Part shown: one piece after another, positions 1 to 7,055 of the stretch | Numbering within the stretch: position 1 is the stretch's first letter | Layout: each line of letters opens with the position of its first letter | DNA from: Martelella mediterranea | GTDB taxonomy: Bacteria; Pseudomonadota; Alphaproteobacteria; Rhizobiales; Rhizobiaceae | Direction of reading: 5' to 3' | Assembly (NCBI RefSeq): GCF_021021415.1 | Contig: NZ_JAINWJ010000059.1 | Span: forward strand, 1 to 45,967 | Length of the DNA: 45,967 nucleotides | The notes under the pieces: model-generated | The model's input: the letters and a program-made list of their open reading frames with translations, nothing else | What the model was told of the DNA's origin: nothing | Databases searched by the model: none | Program-made: the position numbers and the translations under genes

Positions 1-105
1 CTTCTGATATCACTCAATAACTTTTAAATCGGCCTCTAAACGGGGAAGCCCGTTGGCAGGGGGAGAATAGGTAGCGCAACTGCGACTCTAATTTGGCAAG
101 CTTTT
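1..105. other. Non-coding left edge of window
   Basis: I see no gene here. The stretch lies beyond the 3' end of the fic gene and inside the presumed island. A short segment at 49-66 resembles 1470-1487 on the far side of the fic gene (16 of 18 bases), which may be a minor duplication or chance. Confidence 0.4.
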
Positions 106-1275
106 TCATCCACCTGCGCCATCGCTCAAGATGTCAAGATAGGCACTGTACGCAAAAACCCGGCCTCGTTTGCGACCTGTGATTTCATTCACGAGCCCAA
201 GGGATTGAAGCTGCCCTAGGGCGGCGTTGACGGTGGGCATGGTCAAAGCAGTTTGTTCCACCGCGACAGCAGCAGTCAGGAACGGGCGGGTCCGCATGAG
301 ATCGTGAACTTGCAATACTGACGCGGTTCGGTCCGCTTCCGCCAGGATACGCTCGCGGTCCGCCGCCAAGAGGTTCGCAATGCGGTTCGCCGTATCGAAG
401 GCCTGGTTGGCCGTTTCGGCGATGCCATCAAGGAAGAATTCAAGCCAAGGCTCCCATGCGCCGCGTTCCCGGACTTCTTGCAAGAGGCGGTAATAGTCAG
501 CGCGATGTGTCTTGAAATAGAGCGACAGATAGAGAAGCGGTTGGCGTAAGACGCCTTCGGCACAAAGAAAGAGGGTGATCAGCAATCGTCCGAGCCTGCC
601 GTTGCCGTCCAGAAACGGGTGAATGGTCTCGAATTGCACATGCAGCAATCCGGCCTTTATAAGTGGCGGAATTCCCGGCATATTCGCATGAACAAAGCGC
701 TCCCAATCGCCAAGGCAGGACATCACCTCGTTAGGTGGCGGTGGAACGAACATCGCGTTGCCGGGACGGGTTCCGCCAATCCAGTTTTGCGAGGTGCGAA
801 ATTCGCCGGGATTTTGCGCTGCGCCGCGTCCGCTGTTTAGCAACCTGCCATGCATTTCGCGGATGAGGCGCAGAGAGATCGGCAACTTCTCCATCCGATC
901 CAGTCCGTACATCATGGCATCGACGTAATTGGAAACTTCGCGCACATCATCCAGCGGCGCGCCGGCCACGGCATCGGTTTCAAAGCGCAAGAGATCCGAC
1001 AGAGTGGATTGCGTTCCCTCGATCTGTGAGGACAGTACCGCCTCCTTGCGTACGTACATATAGAGAAAAAGTTCCTTGTTGGGCAGGAGCAGCGAAACGC
1101 CGTCAAGCCGCCCAAGCGCCCGCTCCGCGGAACTCAAGCGCGAAAGTAAATGGGAAAGTTCAATCGGTGGTTCCGGCGGCAGCGGCGGCGGTACGAAGGC
1201 TCTGACGCGCTCGCCGGCAACAGCCGTTTCGATGAATCTGCCGAGGCGACTGCCAGATTTGTTTGATTCCTGCAT
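106..1275 (-). CDS. Fic family protein (Fido domain plus C-terminal winged helix), predicted AMP-transferase
   Basis: Fic proteins usually transfer AMP from ATP to hydroxyl side chains of target proteins. The 389-residue product carries a complete Fic motif, HPFLDGNGRLGR, at residues 219-230, with His219 the expected catalytic base. An N-terminal SSQIEG stretch (Ser82 to Gly87, Glu86) fits the (S/T)xxxE(G/N) inhibitory helix of class II, self-restrained Fic proteins. A proline-rich segment lies near residues 28-37. The C-terminal ~80 residues look like a winged helix-turn-helix, common in chromosomal and mobile Fic proteins with this layout. The ATG has GGAG about 11 bases upstream. No separate antitoxin gene is adjacent, which agrees with built-in inhibition. 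It sits inside the presumed island. The family call is secure; the target and biological role are unknown. Confidence 0.9.
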   Translation of the reverse strand: MQESNKSGSRLGRFIETAVAGERVRAFVPPPLPPEPPIELSHLLSRLSSAERALGRLDGVSLLLPNKELFLYMYVRKEAVLSSQIEGTQSTLSDLLRFETDAVAGAPLDDVREVSNYVDAMMYGLDRMEKLPISLRLIREMHGRLLNSGRGAAQNPGEFRTSQNWIGGTRPGNAMFVPPPPNEVMSCLGDWERFVHANMPGIPPLIKAGLLHVQFETIHPFLDGNGRLGRLLITLFLCAEGVLRQPLLYLSLYFKTHRADYYRLLQEVRERGAWEPWLEFFLDGIAETANQAFDTANRIANLLAADRERILAEADRTASVLQVHDLMRTRPFLTAAVAVEQTALTMPTVNAALGQLQSLGLVNEITGRKRGRVFAYSAYLDILSDGAGG

Positions 1276-1678
1276 GCTGCGCGACTCCGAATGGTCTAAG
1301 TTCGGAGATTTAAATAGCAGTCATCATTAATTAAAGAAATGGAATTTTCGTTTATTAAGAATAGTCCTTAACTAAAGTCCGAAAATTTGCGGCGATCGCC
1401 TTTCAAGAACCGTCTATCGCCCGATACAGTCGAGAAGGCCTGTTCCGCTCCCCGGCCCAAACGTGAAAACCCGTTGATAGGGGGAGGTCCGGGGGTTTAG
1501 TAGGGTGCGGCGGGATTAGCATTGGCCTAGTAGCGTCACGGGTTGAAACGCGTAGCAACCGGGTGACATGATGTGCTATCGTCCTACTAACAAAAGACGA
1601 GTCGATCCAAAAGCTTGGATAGTAGGATCCAACACCGTGACACTCCATCTAAATATCTGAAATAATTTCCAAAAAACA
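1276..1678. other. Gene-poor, AT-rich island end
   Basis: No convincing gene is present. The first ~100 bases are AT-rich and should hold the promoter of the minus-strand fic gene. They include the inverted repeat TTAAG-N7-CTTAA (1355-1359 and 1367-1371). The remainder up to the tRNA remnant is featureless apart from a short open frame on the minus strand with no ribosome binding site or recognisable protein. Confidence 0.45.
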
Positions 1679-1724
1679 ATTCGTAATGATGGGGTCACGT
1701 GTTCGAGTCACGTAAGCGGCACCA
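1679..1724 (+). repeat. 3' half of a tRNA-Thr(CGT) gene: probable att site at an island's right end
   Basis: The segment begins in what looks like an anticodon loop (ATTCGTAATGAT, anticodon CGT) and continues through a perfect T arm. The T arm is ACGTG (1697-1701 region), loop TTCGAGT, then CACGT. It ends with an acceptor strand, AAGCGGC, then discriminator A and an encoded CCA at 1722-1724. The bases before 1679 do not supply the D arm or 5' acceptor strand, so this is not a working tRNA gene. Integrases that target tRNA 3' ends leave exactly such a direct repeat at the far end of the inserted element. With the 3' end pointing right, the island should lie to the left and the intact tRNA-Thr beyond the window. 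Assignment to Thr rests on the anticodon and remembered rhizobial sequences. Confidence 0.8.
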
Positions 1725-1769
1725 TTTTTCCAGCCTCAGCATTTGTTTTTCTGCTCCGGTGGACAGGGG

Positions 1770-2111
1770 TCAGTTGCGAGGAATATCGGAGAAGTTCCTC
1801 TCTCCGATGCCAGACAGGCGAATGGGGGCGTGGTCCTCGAATTTCACGACCAGTTCCAGCTCTCCACCGAGAGCTTCCACATAATCCCTGAGCGTCGAAA
1901 GCAGGAAATCGGAACGCTTTTCAAGCTGCGCGACCGATACCTGCTTCTTGCCCATTTTCCTGCCGATATGCTCCTGAGTCAGGTCAAGCGCCTTGCGAAG
2001 CTTCTGGAGCGTGTCGTATTCCTCGAGCAGCTCTTTCGCCCGCAGATCGGATGCCGCGATCATATCGGGCGTCATGGTTTCGGCAAAAACGTCTTCCGCG
2101 GACTTCGTCAT
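1770..2111 (-). CDS. HigA-like antitoxin, XRE-family helix-turn-helix
   Basis: This is a 113-residue protein whose residues ~35-75 form a Cro/C1-type helix-turn-helix (LRKALDLTQEHIGRKMG, then VSVAQLEKRSD). A short C-terminal beta-rich tail (GELELVVKF) is typical of antitoxins paired with Gp49/RelE-like toxins. It should neutralise the neighbouring toxin and repress the shared promoter. The ATG at 2111 overlaps the toxin stop codon by one base (TGATG), pointing to translational coupling. A GTG one codon earlier (2114) is an alternative start. The toxin-first order is that of the higBA type rather than the usual antitoxin-first order. The pair lies just outside the tRNA remnant, so whether it belongs to the island is unclear. 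Confidence 0.85.
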   Translation of the reverse strand: MTKSAEDVFAETMTPDMIAASDLRAKELLEEYDTLQKLRKALDLTQEHIGRKMGKKQVSVAQLEKRSDFLLSTLRDYVEALGGELELVVKFEDHAPIRLSGIGERNFSDIPRN

Positions 2112-2476
2112 CACTTTTTATCCTTCCTTTTCAACGCGTGCAGATGGGCCTCGTAGCGCCTGTCAGCCGTGTTGATCAGCTTCTTGTAAAATTTCTTTTC
2201 GCTCACGCCTGATTTGTCGGCGGCGACGAGAACCACGGCCTTTCGGTCGGGGTCGAACGCGAAGGCAGCCCTCCAGACGCCACCCGCCGCATCAAACCGA
2301 AGCTCCTTCATGTTGGCGTAGCACGAACCGTTCAGCGTATCGGCCCGGGGTCGCCCAAGTTCGGGGCCGCGTTCGGCGAGGAGCAACACCATGGCGCGCA
2401 GCTCGATCTTCACTTCGCTGTCGAATGTGCGGAAATCGTCAACGAACTCATCGTCAAAAACCACAGTCCATGCCAC
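2111..2476 (-). CDS. HigB/RelE-like toxin, Gp49 family
   Basis: This 121-residue basic protein resembles the phage Gp49-like/RelE mRNA-interferase group. Recognisable blocks are the N-terminal VVFDDEFVDDF, the central MKELRF...WRAAFAFDP and the C-terminal VLVAADKSG...KKFYKKLINTADRRY segment. Proteins of this group cleave translated mRNA at the ribosome. The start is GTG at 2476; the nearby ATG (2472) is out of frame and quickly stops. The gene is followed by the antitoxin with a one-base stop/start overlap. The predicted -10 box ends only two bases before the GTG, so the transcript may be leaderless or another promoter further upstream may be used. Catalytic residues cannot be assigned with certainty without an alignment. 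Confidence 0.85.
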   Translation of the reverse strand: MAWTVVFDDEFVDDFRTFDSEVKIELRAMVLLLAERGPELGRPRADTLNGSCYANMKELRFDAAGGVWRAAFAFDPDRKAVVLVAADKSGVSEKKFYKKLINTADRRYEAHLHALKRKDKK

Positions 2477-2478
2477 GC

Positions 2479-2514
2479 AATATAGCCTTCAGTTTATATA
2501 ACTTCAAGGCTATA
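2479..2514 (-). promoter_or_regulatory. Promoter and palindromic operator of the toxin-antitoxin pair
   Basis: On the minus strand a -35 box TTGAAG (2507-2502) and -10 box TATATT (2484-2479) are separated by 17 bases. The inverted repeat TATAGCCTT (2481-2489) and AAGGCTATA (2506-2514) overlaps both boxes. It is a natural operator for autorepression by the antitoxin. Sequence shows the boxes and palindrome; binding is inferred. Confidence 0.65.
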
Positions 2515-2619
2515 AAATTATCAGGGGCAGGGCTTTCAAGCAACCTTAGATTTAGTGTCGCGTCTCCCTCCACACGTTAAACGAACACGCGGTTGGGAAG
2601 CGCCTAGGGGAGCTGCGTT

Positions 2620-3402
2620 TCACACCAGCGCACTGCTCTTCAAGCGCGTCAGGTCCCGCGTGATTTCCTTGGAGGCTGATTTCAGGACCGGGGCGTAGCG
2701 TTCGCAGGCTTCGCGGTGGGAGGAGAAGGCGGAGCGGAAATAGGTGAGGCCGAGGCTGGCGACCACGCGGCCGGAATCGTTGAAGACGGGAACGGCGAGC
2801 GTATCGGAATTGCGCGGCTCGACATGGGTGGCGCGGGTGGCGTAGCCGCGGGCCCTGGTCATCGCGACCAGCCGGTTCATCTTCTCCGGGTTGCGGGCAA
2901 GCGCGTTTTCCGGATCTTCCGACGTCTGCAGCATGCGCAGGACCAGCCCCAGCTCCTCCTCCTCGGCGAAGGCGAGATAGGCAAGGCCCAGGCCGCGGGT
3001 GATCAGCGGCAGGCGCATGTTGACGGTCTTGTGGAACGGCGAGACCGAACTGTCCGGCACGGTCGAAAACCGCACCACCACGGCATCGCGGTCCAGAAGC
3101 GCGATCGAGACCGGCCATTGATGCTTGCGGGTGACGGCGACCGCCCAGGGCCGGCCGGCCTCCACCACCATCGGCTCCTTGTGATAGCCCGACGAGAGCG
3201 AGGCCACCAGCGCGGAGAGCTGATAGCCGCCGACGCGCGGATCATTCTCCACATAGCCCGCCTGCTCCAGCGTCTTCAGGATGCGCACCAGCGTCGGCTT
3301 CGGCAGCCTGGTGCGCTCGTGCAGGCTGGCGATCGAAGTGTAGGGTTGCAGGTTCATTTCCTGCAGCACGCGCAGGCCGCGCTCAATCGAACGAATGCTC
3401 AC
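2620..3402 (-). CDS. IclR-family transcriptional regulator
   Basis: This is a 260-residue regulator with an N-terminal winged helix-turn-helix (RSIERGLRVLQEMN ... RLPKPTLVRILKTLEQAGYV, residues ~3-60) and a C-terminal IclR effector domain. The effector domain includes LPLITRGLGLAYLAF and ends in NDSGRVVASLGLTYFRSAF. IclR proteins bind small aromatic or organic acids and often repress, or less often activate, divergent catabolic genes. GTG at 3402 is chosen because GGGAGG stands six bases before it. The frame is open further upstream, but that part runs back into the divergent metal-hydrolase gene. It faces the catabolic operon starting at 3514, with two inverted repeats in the shared 111-base gap, so it is the likely regulator of that operon. 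The ligand is unknown. Confidence 0.9.
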   Translation of the reverse strand: MSIRSIERGLRVLQEMNLQPYTSIASLHERTRLPKPTLVRILKTLEQAGYVENDPRVGGYQLSALVASLSSGYHKEPMVVEAGRPWAVAVTRKHQWPVSIALLDRDAVVVRFSTVPDSSVSPFHKTVNMRLPLITRGLGLAYLAFAEEEELGLVLRMLQTSEDPENALARNPEKMNRLVAMTRARGYATRATHVEPRNSDTLAVPVFNDSGRVVASLGLTYFRSAFSSHREACERYAPVLKSASKEITRDLTRLKSSALV

Positions 3403-3423
3403 CTCATCCTCCCGGTCAGTGGC

Positions 3424-3486
3424 GTTTCGTCTGTCGAAACGAGATGGGTTTGCGCGTTGTCGGCGCAAATTGTCAAGCCCTATACC
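3424..3486 (+). promoter_or_regulatory. Divergent control region: two palindromes and a promoter
   Basis: The gap between the IclR gene and the catabolic operon has GTTTCG-N5-CGAAAC (3424-3440), similar in form to IclR-family half-sites, and TTGCGC-N7-GCGCAA (3450-3468). A possible promoter for the operon is TTGTCG (3457-3462), an 18-base spacer and TATACC (3481-3486). Its -35 box falls inside the second palindrome, which would suit repression. The repeats are visible; their use by IclR is inferred. Confidence 0.5.
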
Positions 3487-3513
3487 TCTTTCCAGCAAGA
3501 CAAGGAGACTGGC

Positions 3514-4458
3514 ATGGCAGAGAACGGGGCGGAAAACAGGGAGAAGGCGCGCGCGCTGATGGCGACGATCGACGACGGCGTCGTCGACGGGCTGATGAAG
3601 GGGGCGGTGGATCTGCACGTCCATTCCGGCCCCTCCACCATGGCGCGCCAGCTCGATCATTTCCAGGCCGTGGAACAGGCGGCTGCCGCCGGCATGCGCG
3701 GCATCATGTTCAAGGATCACCACTATTCGGTGGCCCCCTTCCTGCCGATCATGGAGCGCGTGCTCGGCCACCTGAACGTGGCGATGTATGGCGGGCTGGT
3801 GCTCAACAACACCACCGGCGGGCTGAACCCCTACGTGGTCGACGCCCAGCTCAACCAGGGCGCAAAGCTCGTCTGGATGCCGACGGCGCAATCGGCTAAC
3901 CACATCCGCTCCTCCCACCGCAAGTCCCGCCTTGCCTCCAACGTCCAGCTTAAGAAATCGCCCGGCATCACGGTGCTCGATGCCTATGGCGACATTCTCG
4001 ATGTCGTGAAGGAAATCCTCGATTCGATCGCCGCCTTCGACGCGATCCTGTCATCGGGGCATCTGCATATCTACGAAATCTGGAAACTGTTCGAGGAGGC
4101 GAAGAAGCGCGGCGTCAAGCGGCTTCTGGTCAACCATCCGATGTACGGCCTGCACTTCACCTATCAGGACATCACGGAGCTCGCCCAGTTCGGCGCGCTG
4201 ATCGAGCAGTCGGCCTGCCTCTATGTGGATTCGCGCTTCAACGTGTTCTCCCCGGAGGAACTGAAGGAGCACATCCTGGCCGCCGGCGTCGAGCATTCCT
4301 CGATCGGCTCCGACCTCGGACAGGTGGACAACCCCTCGCCGGTCGAAGGCATGCGCCAGGCAATCAAGCTGCTGCTCGCGCTCGGCTTTTCCGAGGACGA
4401 GGTGCGCCTGATGGTGCGCGACAATTCCGCAAAGCTGGTCGGTCTCGACCTCGGCTGA
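3514..4458 (+). CDS. DUF6282-type amidohydrolase-like metalloprotein
   Basis: The 314-residue protein resembles the DUF6282 group, related to the amidohydrolase/PHP metal-dependent hydrolases. The N-terminal VDLHVHSGPS provides His35 and His37, the usual first metal-binding pair. Further His/Asp-bearing blocks follow in order: KDHHYS, SSGHLH, VNHPMY and GSDLGQ, consistent with a mononuclear or binuclear metal site in a TIM barrel. No signal peptide is present, so it should be cytoplasmic. The ATG is chosen for the AAGGAG at 3502-3507; the frame remains open far upstream across the IclR gene but that part is a shadow. It is the first gene of the operon and followed by an FAH-family hydrolase. 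It probably hydrolyses a C-N or ester/lactone bond in the pathway substrate, but no member I can recall fixes the reaction. Confidence 0.8.
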   Translation: MAENGAENREKARALMATIDDGVVDGLMKGAVDLHVHSGPSTMARQLDHFQAVEQAAAAGMRGIMFKDHHYSVAPFLPIMERVLGHLNVAMYGGLVLNNTTGGLNPYVVDAQLNQGAKLVWMPTAQSANHIRSSHRKSRLASNVQLKKSPGITVLDAYGDILDVVKEILDSIAAFDAILSSGHLHIYEIWKLFEEAKKRGVKRLLVNHPMYGLHFTYQDITELAQFGALIEQSACLYVDSRFNVFSPEELKEHILAAGVEHSSIGSDLGQVDNPSPVEGMRQAIKLLLALGFSEDEVRLMVRDNSAKLVGLDLG

Positions 4459-4537
4459 GCCTTCTTTCTCCGTGTGCCGGATGGGCGCCGAAACACGCAA
4501 GTAGACATGAAGCCCGCCCGAACAGCAGGAGACTACC

Positions 4538-5515
4538 GTGAAACTAGGCACGATCAATCATCAGGGACGCCCGGCGCTGGTCGCCCAGAAGGACGGCAAG
4601 CCCGTGCTGTTGTCAGAGCTCTATGCGAGCGCCGGCCTTGACGAAGCGCCGCGCTCGATGCTCGATCTGATCGAGGAGGGCAGGCTCGACGAGGTGCGCG
4701 CGGCGCTCGAAAAGGGCACGGCCGCGCCGCTCGATGAAGCAGACCTCGACTGGATGCCGCCGCAGCCGCGCCCCTCCAAGGTGCTTGGCGTCGCCTTCAA
4801 CAATATGGGCATCCGCAAATCCGCCCACCGCGATCCGGGCGTGCCGAACTTCTTTCTGAAGGCGCCGTCCTGCCTGACCGGCCACAACAAGCCCATCATC
4901 ATGGAAGAACATTTCGGCGAGACCATACCGGAGCTCGAACTTGCCGCGGTGATCGGCAAGCGCTGCCGGAAGGTCACGGTGGAGGAGGCGAAGGATGCGA
5001 TCTTCGGCTTCACCATCACCAATGACGTCACTTCGCACGGCCTGAAATTCGGCCTCGATTCGATCGCCACCACCCGCGAGAAGGACCTGATCCGCCCGCA
5101 TCATCTGGCCTGGCGCAACCGCAAGGGCGAGGACGACAACGACGTCTATTTCGTCTACCACACCCGCTCCAAGGCGACCGACACATTCGGCCCGATGGGG
5201 CCGTGGATCACCACCGCCGACGAGGTTGAAAACCCCGACGCGCTGGAGGTGAAGGGCTGGTTCGACGGAGAGCCCTTCGCGGTCGATTCGACGGCGAGCT
5301 ACCGCTTCAAGGTCGCCGAGGTGATCGCCGAGGCGAGCCGCTACTTCACGCTCGAGCCCGGCGACATTATCTGCTTCGGCACCTCGGCCAAGGGCGTCGG
5401 CAACTTCCCCAACGGCCACCGTTCGGTCAATATGCACAAGCTTTCCGGTGTCATCGACATCGAGATCGAGGGTCTCGGCCATCTGTCGAACCCGGTCGTG
5501 CACGACTGGAAGTAA
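4538..5515 (+). CDS. Fumarylacetoacetate hydrolase (FAH) family protein
   Basis: FAH-fold enzymes hydrolyse, decarboxylate or hydrate diketo and enol acids using a divalent metal. The expected acidic ligands are visible: Glu132 and Glu134 in PELELAAVIGK and Asp163 in TITNDVTSH. The FGFTITND and GDIICFGTSAKGVGNFP blocks are typical of the family. At 325 residues it has the usual extra N-terminal domain (residues ~1-90) before the catalytic barrel. AGGAG lies about seven bases before the ATG. The gap to the preceding gene is 79 bases, within one apparent operon. Members of this family cleave C-C bonds late in aromatic or sugar-acid breakdown, so it may open or split an intermediate here. The specific substrate cannot be read from sequence. 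Confidence 0.88.
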   Translation: MKLGTINHQGRPALVAQKDGKPVLLSELYASAGLDEAPRSMLDLIEEGRLDEVRAALEKGTAAPLDEADLDWMPPQPRPSKVLGVAFNNMGIRKSAHRDPGVPNFFLKAPSCLTGHNKPIIMEEHFGETIPELELAAVIGKRCRKVTVEEAKDAIFGFTITNDVTSHGLKFGLDSIATTREKDLIRPHHLAWRNRKGEDDNDVYFVYHTRSKATDTFGPMGPWITTADEVENPDALEVKGWFDGEPFAVDSTASYRFKVAEVIAEASRYFTLEPGDIICFGTSAKGVGNFPNGHRSVNMHKLSGVIDIEIEGLGHLSNPVVHDWK

Positions 5516-5568
5516 GCTGAAACGACGCATGGCGCGGCGCCTGCCGCTCCATGCCGGGAGGAGAAGCC

Positions 5569-6585
5569 ATGCGGCTTGTGGAAATTCAGGGCGCCGGGGG
5601 ACCGGAGGTGCTCGTAATTGTTGACGGGCCGAAGCCCGAACCGAAACCCGGCGAGGTGCTGATCCGGGTGATTGCCGCCGGCGTCAACCGGCCGGATGTC
5701 CAGCAGCGGCGCGGCCTCTATCCGCCGCCGCCGGAAGCCTCGCCGGTCCCGGGGCTCGATGTCGCCGGCGAAATCGCCGCGATCGGCGAAGGCGTTGCCG
5801 GCTTCAGCGTCGGCGATCCGGTCTGCGCGCTGGTCAATGGCGGCGGCTATGCCGAGTTCTGCACCGTTCCGGCATTGCAATGCATGACGGTGCCGCGCGG
5901 CCTCACCTTTATCGAAGCGGCCTCGCTGCCGGAGGTCTATTTCACCGCCTGGAACAATGTCATCTGGCTGGCGCGCCTCGCCGAGGGCGAGAGCCTGCTG
6001 GTGCAGGGCGGCACCAGCGGCGTCGGCATGGCGGCGATCCAGATCGCCCGCAAGCTCCGCAACGCCAAGGTGTTCGCCACCGCCGGCAGCGAGGAAAAGC
6101 TTGCCGTTTGCCGGGAGATCGGCGCGCAGCACGCCGTCAGCTATCGCGGCGACTGGGCGGCGGAGTTGCGCGCGCTGACCGATGGTTTCGACGTCATTGT
6201 CGACGCCCAGGCGGGACCCTACACCCAGAAACAGCTCGATTTGCTTAGGCCCGACGGAAGGCTGGTGTTTCTCGCCAGCCACCAGGGCGAGACGGCGGAG
6301 GTCAATATCCGCGCGATCGTGCGCCGCCGGCTGACGCTGACCGGGTCCACGCTGCGCCCCCGACCCGCCGCATACAAAGGCCGGATCGCCACCGAACTGG
6401 TGCGCGAGGTCTGGCCGCTTCTCGAAAGCGGCGCAATCCGCACCCGCATCCACAAGGTCTTCGCCTTTGAGGATGTCCGGGCGGCCCATCAATTGATGGA
6501 CAGCAACGAACAGATCGGCAAGGTTGTGCTCGCTGTTGACGAAGCGCATGCCGGAACGGCGCCGCGCGAAAGGGGAGAAAACTGA
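5569..6585 (+). CDS. NAD(P)H:quinone oxidoreductase-like MDR-family protein
   Basis: This is a 338-residue medium-chain dehydrogenase/reductase without the zinc ligands of alcohol dehydrogenases, so closest to the PIG3/quinone oxidoreductase branch. The N-terminal GroES-like domain includes GVNRPDVQQRRGLYPPP and PGLDVAGEI. The nucleotide-binding loop is GGTSGVGMAAIQIA at residues ~147-160. ATG 5569 is preferred over an in-frame ATG six codons earlier because GGGAGGAG ends about six bases before it. Its last base is shared with the start of the MaoC gene (TGATG), implying coupled translation. In this operon it likely reduces or oxidises an enone or acyl intermediate rather than a free quinone; that is an inference from neighbours. 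Confidence 0.85.
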   Translation: MRLVEIQGAGGPEVLVIVDGPKPEPKPGEVLIRVIAAGVNRPDVQQRRGLYPPPPEASPVPGLDVAGEIAAIGEGVAGFSVGDPVCALVNGGGYAEFCTVPALQCMTVPRGLTFIEAASLPEVYFTAWNNVIWLARLAEGESLLVQGGTSGVGMAAIQIARKLRNAKVFATAGSEEKLAVCREIGAQHAVSYRGDWAAELRALTDGFDVIVDAQAGPYTQKQLDLLRPDGRLVFLASHQGETAEVNIRAIVRRRLTLTGSTLRPRPAAYKGRIATELVREVWPLLESGAIRTRIHKVFAFEDVRAAHQLMDSNEQIGKVVLAVDEAHAGTAPRERGEN

Positions 6586-7055
6586 TGCTGACGGTCGAAC
6601 ACGCCCGCGATCTCGCAAACCATGCCGGAGAACGGCTCGGGCATTCGGAATGGGTGGCGGTGACGCAGGACGCGATTTCGGAGTTCGCGCGGCTGACCGG
6701 CGACGATCACTGGATCCATGTCGATGTCGAACGCGCCGCCCGCGAGATGCCCGGCGGCAGGACCATCGCGCACGGGCTTTACCTCGTCGGCCTGATGCCG
6801 CGCCTGCAGCGCGATATCTACCGGATCGAGCGGCGCGGGCGCGGGCGCGGGCTCAATTACGGCTATGACAGGATGCGCTTCGTGATGCCGGTGCCGGTGG
6901 GAAGCCGCATCCGGCTGGCGCTGACGCTGGTGGAGGCCGAGGCGCATCCGAAGGGCACCCGCATCGTCAATGACGCGGTGATCGAGCTTGATGGTTCGGA
7001 GCGCCCGGCGATCGTCGCGCGGCATATCCTGCTGATCGAGGATGCGGCGGCATGA
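6585..7055 (+). CDS. MaoC-like (hotdog fold) enoyl-CoA hydratase
   Basis: MaoC-type hydratases add water across the double bond of 2-enoyl-CoA thioesters. The 156-residue protein has a single hotdog domain. The hydratase motif GDDHWIHVD is near residues 39-47, where Asp40 and His45 give the D-x4-H catalytic pair. It is followed by GRTIAHGLYLVGL, matching the family's conserved hot helix. The ATG overlaps the preceding stop by one base and the stop overlaps the next start by four bases (ATGA at 7052). Together with the acyl-CoA synthetase that follows, it implies that the pathway runs through CoA thioesters with a beta-oxidation-like hydration step. Confidence 0.88.
   Translation: MLTVEHARDLANHAGERLGHSEWVAVTQDAISEFARLTGDDHWIHVDVERAAREMPGGRTIAHGLYLVGLMPRLQRDIYRIERRGRGRGLNYGYDRMRFVMPVPVGSRIRLALTLVEAEAHPKGTRIVNDAVIELDGSERPAIVARHILLIEDAAA

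Noticed and set aside
1403-1648. 81-codon open frame on the minus strand in the island end
   Set aside because: No ribosome binding site, unusual proline-rich composition and no recognisable domain; lies in otherwise non-coding DNA beside the att remnant.
1679-1724. Functional tRNA gene
   Set aside because: Only the anticodon loop to CCA half is present; the preceding bases cannot form D arm or acceptor pairing.
2716-3513. Long N-terminal extension of the DUF6282-type gene
   Set aside because: It runs antisense across the whole IclR gene with biased His/Arg/Gly composition; ATG 3514 has a good ribosome binding site.
2620-3918. 432-codon version of the IclR gene
   Set aside because: The extra N-terminal part is antisense to the start of the metallohydrolase gene; GTG 3402 with GGGAGG gives the normal family length.
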